Shown here piece by piece: positions 6,032-12,435 of a stretch of 64,000 bases of DNA (position 1 is its first letter; each line of letters starts with the position of its first letter). The DNA is from a bacterium. GTDB lineage: Bacteria; Oederibacteriota; CAKKQC01. A model generated the notes under the pieces. The model saw only the letters and a list, made by a program, of their open reading frames with translations, made no database searches and was not told the DNA's origin. Made by a program: the position numbers and the translations under genes. The stretch is from positions 1-64,000 of the forward strand of contig CAKKQC010000060.1 of the NCBI GenBank assembly GCA_919901855.1, in the 5' to 3' direction.

Positions 6032-7404
6032 CGCCCGAGGTCCTCAGGGCGGAAGCACTGGCCGTGCGGCGGGCGGGTCTCGGCTTGGGCGAGGCCCGGG
6101 CGGCGCTTCTCCTGCAGAATCATCGTGACGTGGAGCCCGTTGACGAAGCGGTCGTGCAGGCGACGGTGAGAGCTGCGTACGAGGAGCCGCCGCAAGCTCC
6201 TGCGTGTCTTTCCTTGGATGAGGCGGCGTTCCACGGAGTAGTCGGAAGGATCGTCCGCGCGATCAGCCCGACGACCGAGGCCTGCGACGCTGCCATCCTC
6301 TTCCAGGCGCTGGCGGCGGCGGGGAACGTCATGGGGCGCGGGACCTTCTACCAGGTGGAAGACTCGCCGCATCACCTGAATCTCTACGTCGTGCTCGTCG
6401 GCGCGACGGGGAAGGCGCGGAAAGGCACGGCCCTCAAGCGGGTGCTCCGTCTTGCTCGGCAGGCTGACGAAACGTGGGCGCTGGACCGCGTCCTGCCCGG
6501 GCTATCGAGTGGCGAGGGCCTCATCCATGCTGTCCGTGATCCGCGGGGAATGCCCGACGACAAGGATGGCGACGCGGGGGCGGCGGACAAGCGCCTTCTC
6601 GTGACTGAGGAGGAGATGGCTTCGGTTCTGCGTGTGGTGGGACGGCAGGGAAACATCCTCTCGCCGCTTCTGCGCCAGGCGTGGGACGGGGGGCGCCTCA
6701 ACACATTGACCAAGGGGAGCCCCGAGCGCGCCACCGACGCGCACATATCTGTCATCGGCCACATTACCCAGCAGGAGCTCCGCCGGGAGCTCCAACGGAC
6801 TGAGCAGGCCAATGGCTTCGCCAACCGTTTCCTCTGGGTGCTCGTTCAGCGGGCGCGGGTTCTTCCCGACGGCGGGGGACTCGCCGAGGAGAGCGCCAAT
6901 GAGCTGGCGGAAGAGCTTGCCGTGGCGATCCGGCGCGGGAGTGGTCTGGGCCGTCTGGTCTTCGACCAGGAAGCCGGGGATATCTGGCGGTCGGTCTACG
7001 GGGAACTATCCGACGGGAAACCCGGGCTCCTCGGCGCCCTCGTCGGGAGGGCGGAGGCTCAAGTGGTGCGGATTGCCACCCTCTACGCCGCGCTGGATGG
7101 TTCGGTCTGGATTCAGGTGCAGCATCTGCGTGCGGCGCTGGCGGTCTGGCGGTATGCGGAGGAGAGCGCTCGCCTGATCTTCGGGGGCTCCCTCGGCGAT
7201 CCGGCGGCCGACGAGACCCTTGAGGCGTTGACGGCACACCCGGAGGGCCTGACGCGGACCGCCATCAGCGAGATCTTCAGCCGTCATCTGTCAGCGACCG
7301 AGATTGAGCGTGCGCTGCAGGCGCTGTCTGCGGCGGGGAAGGCGAGGCGGCAATCCATCCCAACGGGTGGCAGGCCAGAGGAGCGGTGGTATGCGGTGCA
7401 GTAG
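6028..7404 (+). CDS. DUF3987-like primase/helicase-associated protein
   Basis: About 458 residues from TTG 6028. Residues 1-50 resemble the small helical domain found after primase domains. The core (about 70-330) has the family signatures GNVMGRG, LVGATGKARKGTALKRV (a degenerate P-loop region), GLSSGEGLI, EEEMASVLRVVGRQGN, LRQAWDGG, LTKGSP, HISVIGHIT and NGFANRFLW. Residues about 395-458 form a winged helix (GLTRTAISEIFSRHLS). Such proteins are common in integrative elements and phages next to replication genes. The exact biochemical role is not settled, and replication of the excised element is the likely job. The frame is open back to an ATG at 5854, but the TTGA overlap with the preceding gene favours 6028. 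Confidence 0.75.
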   Translation: MTPEVLRAEALAVRRAGLGLGEARAALLLQNHRDVEPVDEAVVQATVRAAYEEPPQAPACLSLDEAAFHGVVGRIVRAISPTTEACDAAILFQALAAAGNVMGRGTFYQVEDSPHHLNLYVVLVGATGKARKGTALKRVLRLARQADETWALDRVLPGLSSGEGLIHAVRDPRGMPDDKDGDAGAADKRLLVTEEEMASVLRVVGRQGNILSPLLRQAWDGGRLNTLTKGSPERATDAHISVIGHITQQELRRELQRTEQANGFANRFLWVLVQRARVLPDGGGLAEESANELAEELAVAIRRGSGLGRLVFDQEAGDIWRSVYGELSDGKPGLLGALVGRAEAQVVRIATLYAALDGSVWIQVQHLRAALAVWRYAEESARLIFGGSLGDPAADETLEALTAHPEGLTRTAISEIFSRHLSATEIERALQALSAAGKARRQSIPTGGRPEERWYAVQ

Positions 7405-7421
7405 CGATGGGGTGGGCTTCT

Positions 7422-7444
7422 TTCGCTTGGTTCGCTTCTTTCGC
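7422..7444 (+). repeat. Three 9-base-spaced TTCGC repeats
   Basis: TTCGC occurs at 7422, 7431 and 7440, and GCTTCTTTCGC is repeated exactly at 7416 and 7434. The cluster lies in the short gap between the DUF3987-like gene and the first HTH gene, just before a G-rich run. It could be a binding site for one of the small HTH proteins. Confidence 0.45.
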
Positions 7445-7547
7445 ATGCCATGCGTGGGGTGGGTGGGTGGGCGGCATTCCGACGGGTGGCTGGCGCTGTG
7501 CGAGGGCGAAACAAGCGAACATTGCGCGCGAAGGGCGGGCGCTGGAG

Positions 7548-7751
7548 GTGGCTGACGCGAGGCCGCTCCTGAAGCCGGCTGAGGTGGCCGCACGCCTGGC
7601 GGTCCCAATCCAGACGGTCTACGACTGGGCGGCGGCGGGACGGTTGGCGAGGGTCAAGTTGGGGCGAAACGTGAGATTCAGGCCGGAGGACGTCGAGGCG
7701 TTCATCGCGGGCAACCGGCAAGAGGCGCTTGACAAGGGCGGGGCGGTATGA
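7548..7751 (+). CDS. Excisionase-like helix-turn-helix protein 1
   Basis: A 67-residue MerR-like winged HTH of the excisionase type: LLKPAEVAARLAVPIQTVYDWAAAGRLARVKLGRNVRFRPEDVEAFIAG. The wing with the R-V-K-L-G-R-N-V-R-F pattern is characteristic. The frame is open upstream to 7386, but that part translates low-complexity Trp/Gly-rich residues over the TTCGC repeats, so GTG 7548 is chosen. It is probably a recombination directionality factor or repressor acting at the att region. Its stop overlaps the next ATG by four bases. Confidence 0.75.
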   Translation: MADARPLLKPAEVAARLAVPIQTVYDWAAAGRLARVKLGRNVRFRPEDVEAFIAGNRQEALDKGGAV

Positions 7752-7993
7752 GACAACACGAGACAGATATGGCTGACGAGCGGTACAGCGCGACGGAAGC
7801 GGCCCGGCGCCTTGGCATCGGCAGGGCGACGCTCTACCGCTGGATTGACCGGCGATGGATCACGAAGCCGGCCAAGGACTACAAGGGCGACCCTGTCTTC
7901 ACGGACGGCGACGTGGAGCGCATCCGCGCCTGGAAGGACCGGATCGTAAGGGAGAAAGCCGGGCGGGGGAAGGCGGGGCGCGATGCGGCATAG
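7748..7993 (+). CDS. Excisionase-like helix-turn-helix protein 2
   Basis: An 81-residue second MerR/excisionase-type protein: YSATEAARRLGIGRATLYRWIDRRWITKPAKDYKGDPVFTDGDVERIRAWKDR. The pattern is HTH, wing, then a helix with a basic tail. ATG 7748 overlaps the upstream stop, and the 3' end overlaps the integrase start by 11 bases, so the three are translationally coupled. Two different excisionase-like proteins in tandem before one integrase suggest that one acts in excision and the other in regulation; which is which cannot be read from sequence. Confidence 0.75.
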   Translation: MRQHETDMADERYSATEAARRLGIGRATLYRWIDRRWITKPAKDYKGDPVFTDGDVERIRAWKDRIVREKAGRGKAGRDAA

Positions 7994-9230
7994 GGTGTTC
8001 AGGCGGGGGAAGGTCTGGCACGCCCAGTACTCGGACCCCCGCACCGGTCGGACGGTCTGGCGGTCTCTTGGCGTGACGGAGAAGGGCCGGGCGAACGCGA
8101 TGCTCTCGAAGATCGTCACGGAGATTCGGGAGCACGGCTTCTTCGAGGACAAGCGTGAGGCTCAGGTGCGGTTCCGTGACTTCGCCGTGGACTATCTCGC
8201 TTGGGCGCACGCCAACAAGCGGTCTGCGAAGAACGACGAGATGTTCGTCCGCCGGTTCTGCTCGGAATGGGGGGACAAGTTGCTCACAGAGGTCACCCCG
8301 CACATGATCGAGCAGTACAAAGCCAAGCGGGTGCAGGAGCCGAAGCGCTGCGGCCGGGCCGGTGTGCTCGTCTCTCAGAACCACGTCAACCATGAGCTTT
8401 CCGTCCTGCGGGGGCTGTTCAACAAGGCGATTCAGTGGGGGAAGGCGCAGGTCAGTCCGATTCGGCACGTCAAGTTCTTCCGGGTCGATGACCGGCGCAT
8501 GGGGTATCTCGACCGGGGCCAGGTCCACGCCTTGCTCGCCGCCTGCGAGAATCGGCGGACACCGTACCTCCGCGCAATGGTTGTGATCGCGCTGGGGACG
8601 GGGCTTCGTCGGGGCGAGATCCTGAACCTGCGGTGGGAGGATGTCGACTACAAGGGCGGTGTGGTTCGGGTGCGGGAATCCAAGTCGGGGCGGAAGCGGG
8701 CCGTGCCGATGAACGAGGACGTTCTCGAAGCTCTCCGCTCCTGCGTGGCGCTTGAGCGGCTGGCGGGCGAGGTTCCACAGAGCGCCTTCGTCTTCTGCGA
8801 CCGGCAGGGCCAGCCGTACCGGGACGTCAAGAATGGATTCATCACCGCGAGGCGCAGGGCGGGACTGTCCTGGCTTCACTTCCACGACCTGCGGCACACG
8901 TTCGCCAGCCATCTCGTGAGTGCGGGGACGCCGCTGGAGGTCATCCGCGACCTGCTCGGGCACTCGTCCTACGCGATGACGCTTCGGTACGCGCACTTGG
9001 CACCGGACCGGAAGGTGGAAGCGGTCAACCGGCTCCCGGGGAGCTATCGGCCGGTGACCGAGGGAGCGGGGCGGGGGAATGGGGCCGGGAGCGCGACCCG
9101 AAGTGAGTCAAATAGTGAGTCACCTGCCTCGGGTGCTATCATTGAGCGAGCGGAAGTTGTTGGTATTCCTAAAGGGAGAGGTGGCCGAGTGGCTGAAGGC
9201 AGCTGCCTGCTAAGCAGTTGTTCGGGCTAA
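7983..9230 (+). CDS. int: Tyrosine recombinase (integrase)
   Basis: A 415-residue phage-type integrase. Residues 1-55 form an arm-binding-like N-terminus, 60-165 a core-binding SAM-like domain (ending VNHELSVLRGLFNKAIQWG), and about 180-350 the catalytic domain with GTGLRRGEIL (Arg I), SKSGRKR (Lys), HDLRHTFASHL (His-x-x-Arg), LLGHSS (His) and LRYAHL (nucleophilic Tyr). All catalytic residues are present, so it should be active. The last 60 residues lie beyond the catalytic fold, carry the right GTGAGTCA pair in their codons and run into tRNA-Ser, where the frame ends. In the excised circle the frame would stay open for 46 further codons instead. It is the last gene of the element operon. Confidence 0.95.
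   Translation: MRHRVFRRGKVWHAQYSDPRTGRTVWRSLGVTEKGRANAMLSKIVTEIREHGFFEDKREAQVRFRDFAVDYLAWAHANKRSAKNDEMFVRRFCSEWGDKLLTEVTPHMIEQYKAKRVQEPKRCGRAGVLVSQNHVNHELSVLRGLFNKAIQWGKAQVSPIRHVKFFRVDDRRMGYLDRGQVHALLAACENRRTPYLRAMVVIALGTGLRRGEILNLRWEDVDYKGGVVRVRESKSGRKRAVPMNEDVLEALRSCVALERLAGEVPQSAFVFCDRQGQPYRDVKNGFITARRRAGLSWLHFHDLRHTFASHLVSAGTPLEVIRDLLGHSSYAMTLRYAHLAPDRKVEAVNRLPGSYRPVTEGAGRGNGAGSATRSESNSESPASGAIIERAEVVGIPKGRGGRVAEGSCLLSSCSG
9103..9122 (+). repeat. Right arm-type site: GTGAGTCA-N4-GTGAGTCA
   Basis: Same octamer pair, spacing and orientation as 1260-1279, differing only in the spacer (AATA versus AATT). It lies 52 bases before the right att core and inside the 3' coding part of the integrase gene. 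Confidence 0.65.
9137..9142 (+). promoter_or_regulatory. Element-borne -10 box for tRNA-Ser
   Basis: TATCAT lies 32 bases before the intact tRNA, matching the 33 bases between TATACT and the truncated copy at the left end. The element thus appears to supply a substitute promoter. The -35 region is weak by eye, and readthrough from the integrase operon is also possible. Confidence 0.5.
9175..9215 (+). repeat. attR: 41-bp direct repeat within intact tRNA-Ser
   Basis: Identical to 1082-1122. It ends in the 3' anticodon stem. Strand exchange is expected in the anticodon loop, a known sub-location for tyrosine recombinases. Confidence 0.95.
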
Positions 9231-9265
9231 TACCTGGACCCAGGGTTCGAATCCCTGCCTCTCCG
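9175..9265 (+). tRNA. tRNA-Ser(GCT)
   Basis: The acceptor stem pairs GGAGAGG with CCTCTCC, with discriminator G. The anticodon arm GCTGC-CTGCTAA-GCAGT gives anticodon GCT (serine AGC/AGU codons). A long variable arm follows, typical of tRNA-Ser, then a T arm with GGTTCGAATCC. CCA is not encoded. It is a hybrid gene: the 5' half comes from the element and the 3' half from the chromosome. Seryl-tRNA synthetase lies just downstream on the opposite strand. Confidence 0.95.
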
Positions 9266-9280
9266 GTCTTCCCCTCACTA

Positions 9281-9303
9281 CCCTCTCCCCGAAGGGGAGA
9301 GGG
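9281..9303. repeat. Dispersed-repeat-type hairpin CCCTCTCCCC-GAA-GGGGAGAGGG
   Basis: Perfect 10-bp stem with a GAA loop, between the convergent tRNA-Ser and serS. It has no T tract on either side. From memory, this kind of word occurs scattered in intergenic regions of many GC-rich genomes. It may still help end both transcripts. Confidence 0.6.
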
Positions 9304-9305
9304 AA

Positions 9306-10592
9306 TCATTTGAGGATCGAGAGCCCGCCCATGTAGGGACGGATTGCGTCAGGAAGAACCACGCTACCGTCGGCCTGCTGGAAGTTCTCGAGCAGGGCCG
9401 CGAAGGTGCGGCCCACGGCGAGGCCGGAGCCGTTCAGGGTGTGGACGAGCTCGGCCTTGCCACCCGCCTCGCGGCGGAACCGGATCTGGGCGCGGCGGGC
9501 CTGGTAGTCGGAGCAGGTCGAGACCGAGGCGATCTCGCGATACTGCCGCTGGCCGGGCATCCAGACCTCGGGATCGTACGTCTTCATCGAGGCCTGGGAG
9601 ATGTCGGCCGTGCACAGGAGCATGAGCCGGTAAGGAAGCTCCAGCGCCTTGAGGACGGCCTCCGCGTGCCCGACCATCTCCTCGTGGGCCGCGATGGAGT
9701 CTTCGGGCCGCACGAACTGGAACATCTCGACCTTGTCGAACTGGTGGACCCGGAGCAGACCCCGCGTGTCCCGGCCCGCCGCTCCGGCCTCCCGGCGGAA
9801 GCTCGGGAGGTACCCCACGTACTTGACCGGCAGCCGCGCCCCGTCCAGGATCTCCTCCCGGTGGATGTTCGCGATGGGCACCTCGGCGGTCGGGTTGAGC
9901 CAGAGATCGTCGGGAGCGGGGATGTGGTACATCTCCTCCCGGAGATTGGGAAGCTGTCCCGTGCCCTCGAGGGACTCGGACCTGACCAGGATCGGCGGCG
10001 AGACTTCCGTGTACCCGTGCTTCGTCGTGTGCAGGTCGAGCATGAACTGGATCAGCGCGCGCTCGAGCCGGGCGCCCTGCCCGGTGAAGAGCGTGAACCG
10101 GGCGCCCGAGATCTTGATCGCGCGCTCGAAATCGACCAGCCCGAGCGACTCGCAGATGTCCCAGTGCGGCTTCGCGGTGAAGTCGAACTCCCGGGGCGTG
10201 CCCCACTTACGGACCTCGACGTTGTCGTCGCCGGACTTGCCGACGGGAGTCGTCTCGTGCGGCATGTTCGGGACGAGCATGACGAGCTCGTGATAGGCGG
10301 CCTCGGCGTCGGCCTGGACCTTCGCCGCTTCGACCATGGCGGCGTCCATGCCGCGCATCGAGTCCATGAGGGCCTTCCCCTCGGGGGAATCCGCCGTGCC
10401 CGCCTTCTTGAGCTTCCCGAACTCCTGCGCGCTCGTATTCCGCTTCGCCCGCAGTTCGTCGGCCCTGATCTGGGACACGCGCCGGGCGTCGTCGGCGGCC
10501 TTGAGGGCCCCGAACTCGACCTTCGCGTTCCGCTGGGTCAGCATCTCCCGGACCTTGTCCGGCGAGTCCTTCAGGAGCTTCGGGTCGATCAT
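9306..10592 (-). CDS. serS: Seryl-tRNA synthetase
   Basis: A 428-residue class II synthetase of normal length. Residues 1-100 form the antiparallel coiled-coil arm that grips the long variable arm of tRNA-Ser (MIDPKLLKDSPDKVREMLTQR onward). The catalytic core has motif 2 (SFRREAGAAGRDTRGLLRVHQFDKVE) and motif 3 (NGSGLAVGRTFAALLENFQ). It charges tRNA-Ser and makes seryl-tRNA for selenocysteine where present. It follows argC with a four-base overlap on the same strand and is convergent with the tRNA-Ser it serves. Confidence 0.97.
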   Translation of the reverse strand: MIDPKLLKDSPDKVREMLTQRNAKVEFGALKAADDARRVSQIRADELRAKRNTSAQEFGKLKKAGTADSPEGKALMDSMRGMDAAMVEAAKVQADAEAAYHELVMLVPNMPHETTPVGKSGDDNVEVRKWGTPREFDFTAKPHWDICESLGLVDFERAIKISGARFTLFTGQGARLERALIQFMLDLHTTKHGYTEVSPPILVRSESLEGTGQLPNLREEMYHIPAPDDLWLNPTAEVPIANIHREEILDGARLPVKYVGYLPSFRREAGAAGRDTRGLLRVHQFDKVEMFQFVRPEDSIAAHEEMVGHAEAVLKALELPYRLMLLCTADISQASMKTYDPEVWMPGQRQYREIASVSTCSDYQARRAQIRFRREAGGKAELVHTLNGSGLAVGRTFAALLENFQQADGSVVLPDAIRPYMGGLSILK

Positions 10593-11614
10593 GGCGCGCC
10601 CGCCACGGACAGCAGCCCCAGGGTCTCGGGGAAGCCGTGGACGAGGTTGAAGGCCTGGACGGCCTCGCCCGCGGCGCCCTTCCCGAGGTTGTCGATGGCC
10701 GAGACCACGATCGCATCCCGGCCCCGGACCGCGACCCCGATGTCGCAGTAGTTCGTGCCCCGGACGGATCGGGTATCGGGGAGGCCCTCGGCCAATACCC
10801 GCACGAACGGCGAGGTCCGGTACACGTCCGCGAAGACCGCCAGGACCTTCGCCCGGTCGACTTGCGGCTTGAGCCGGACGTACGCCGTGGTCAGGATGCC
10901 CCGGTTCATCGGAATAAGGTGAGGGGTGAAGATGAACTCGACCCGCCGGCCCGCCGCCTTGCCCAGCTCCTGCCCGATCTCGGGCGCGTGCCGGTGGGAG
11001 AAGACGCCGTAGGCCTTCACGTTCTCGTTCACCTCGCAGAACATGAGGTCGCCCCGGGCCTCCTTGCCCGCGCCGGTGACGCCGGACTTGGAGTCGAGGA
11101 TGACCGGCCCCGCGATGATCCGCTTCCGGAGCAGGGGGGTGACCGCGAGGAGCGCGCCGGTCGGGTAGCAGCCGGGGACCGCGACGAGCTTCGCGCCCCG
11201 GAGGGCCTTCCGGTAGAGCTCAGGAAGGCCGTAGACGGCCTTGGCGAGCAGGGAAGGCGTCCCGTGGTCGAACTCGTAGTGCTTCGGGTACAGTGCGGCA
11301 TCCTTGAGCCGGAATGCGGCAGAGAGGTCCAGGATTCTCGTCCCCCAATCGAGGAGCGTGGGCACCGCCTCGGCCGAGACCTTGTGGGGTAGGCCGAGGA
11401 ATGCGGTATCGCAGGCGCCGCCGCACTTGGCCGCATCGAATGCGTCGACAAGAACGGGGAGCCGCCCGAAGGCCCGCAGAGCCGCCCCCGGGTCGCCCTT
11501 GCCGCTGGAGGCGAGGTACGTGATCCGGGCGCCCGGATGCCGGAGAAGGAGCCTGAGGACCTCCTGTCCCGCATACCCGGTGACGCCGACGATGCCGACC
11601 CTGACCTGTTTCAT
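10589..11614 (-). CDS. argC: N-acetyl-gamma-glutamyl-phosphate reductase
   Basis: A 341-residue enzyme of arginine biosynthesis, reducing N-acetylglutamyl phosphate to the semialdehyde with NADPH. The nucleotide-binding start is KQVRVGIVGVTGYAGQEVLRLL, the catalytic cysteine is in VPGCYPTGALL, and HRHAPEIGQEL and PHLIPMNRGI are family motifs. The frame is open further upstream, but the ATG at 11614 gives the normal N-terminus and has TACAAT nine bases before it (11624-11629). It is followed by serS with a four-base overlap. No other arg gene is nearby. Confidence 0.96.
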   Translation of the reverse strand: MKQVRVGIVGVTGYAGQEVLRLLLRHPGARITYLASSGKGDPGAALRAFGRLPVLVDAFDAAKCGGACDTAFLGLPHKVSAEAVPTLLDWGTRILDLSAAFRLKDAALYPKHYEFDHGTPSLLAKAVYGLPELYRKALRGAKLVAVPGCYPTGALLAVTPLLRKRIIAGPVILDSKSGVTGAGKEARGDLMFCEVNENVKAYGVFSHRHAPEIGQELGKAAGRRVEFIFTPHLIPMNRGILTTAYVRLKPQVDRAKVLAVFADVYRTSPFVRVLAEGLPDTRSVRGTNYCDIGVAVRGRDAIVVSAIDNLGKGAAGEAVQAFNLVHGFPETLGLLSVAGAP

Positions 11615-11671
11615 GGAGAACCCATTGTACCGCGTGAACCTTCCGTCTCCCAGTTCGATTAGACTATTTCG

Positions 11672-12424
11672 ATGATCCGCATTGAGGGTCTGACGAAGAA
11701 GTACGGCGCGCTCACGGCCGTGGACGGGCTGTCCCTCCAGGTCAGGCGCGGCGAGGTGTACGGCTTTCTGGGACCCAACGGCGCGGGCAAGACCACGGCG
11801 ATCCGGATCATCACCGGTCTGCTGAAACCCACGGCGGGCACGATCGTCGTGGCCGGGCACGATATCGCGAAGGAACCCGAGGCGGCCAAGCGCTCGCTCG
11901 GCTACATCGCCGACGAACCGCGGCCGTACGACAAGCTGACGGGGCGGGAGTTCCTGCTCACGATCGGGGCCCTATACGGGCTCCCCGAGGCGAAGCGTAG
12001 GGCGCGCGCGGACGAGCTGATGGAGTTCTTCGGGCTCGAGGCGTGGGCCGACGAGCTGAGCGAGAGCTACTCCCACGGTATGCGGCAGAAGCTCATGATC
12101 GCCTCCGCCCTCCTGCACGAGCCCGAGGTCATCGTCGCCGACGAGCCGCTCGTCGGGCTGGACCCCGCGAGCGCGCGGAAGCTCCGGGAGCTGTTCCGGT
12201 CGCTGGCGACGCAGGGGAAGACCGTCCTGCTCGCGACCCACATCCTCGAGATCGCGGAACGGCTCTGCGACCGGGTCGGGATCATGGGGAAGGGGCGCCT
12301 GCTCGAGGAGGGATCGGTCGGTGAACTGCGCGACCGGCTGAAGCGCCCGGGCCAGAACCTGGAGGAGATCTTCCTGGAGTTGACCGGCGGCCCGGCCCCC
12401 GAACAACCGGAAGGCGCCCCCTGA
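11672..12424 (+). CDS. ABC transporter ATP-binding protein
   Basis: A 250-residue nucleotide-binding subunit of an exporter-type (CcmA/DrrA-like) ABC system: Walker A GPNGAGKTT, Q-loop region, a variant signature ESYSHGMRQKLMIASALL in place of LSGGQ, Walker B VIVADEPLVGLDP and switch His in LLATHILE. TAGACT (11660-11665) is exactly six bases before the ATG, so the message may be leaderless. The next gene, a large integral membrane protein, is the obvious partner. The substrate is unknown; lipids, drugs or antibiotics are usual for this class. Confidence 0.92.
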   Translation: MIRIEGLTKKYGALTAVDGLSLQVRRGEVYGFLGPNGAGKTTAIRIITGLLKPTAGTIVVAGHDIAKEPEAAKRSLGYIADEPRPYDKLTGREFLLTIGALYGLPEAKRRARADELMEFFGLEAWADELSESYSHGMRQKLMIASALLHEPEVIVADEPLVGLDPASARKLRELFRSLATQGKTVLLATHILEIAERLCDRVGIMGKGRLLEEGSVGELRDRLKRPGQNLEEIFLELTGGPAPEQPEGAP

Positions 12425-12435
12425 ACGCGCTCCGC

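Larger units (their letters stand above)
1082..9215. mobile_element. Integrative element in tRNA-Ser(GCT), about 8.1 kb
   Basis: The element is bounded by two identical 41-bp direct repeats (1082-1122 and 9175-9215) that equal the 5' half of tRNA-Ser through the anticodon loop. The right copy belongs to an intact tRNA and the left copy is a fragment. A tyrosine recombinase lies next to the right att site, with two small HTH proteins just upstream of it. Cargo and maintenance genes: DUF3987-like replication protein, RHH-like protein, XRE regulator with palindromic operator, lipoprotein, zinc-ribbon protein, membrane-anchored HNH nuclease and several unknowns. I see no capsid, tail, terminase large subunit, relaxase, type IV secretion or transposase gene. 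It is therefore a small integrative element or satellite that depends on a helper for transfer, rather than a prophage or complete ICE. Confidence 0.93.

Noticed and set aside
1082-9215. Element called a prophage or a complete ICE
   Set aside because: No capsid, portal, tail, large terminase, lysis, relaxase, coupling protein or type IV secretion gene is visible. Integrase plus a replication-like gene is not enough.
9281-9303. Intrinsic terminator after tRNA-Ser or serS
   Set aside because: The stem is perfect but lacks a T tract on either strand, so it is listed as a repeat/hairpin with only possible terminator activity.
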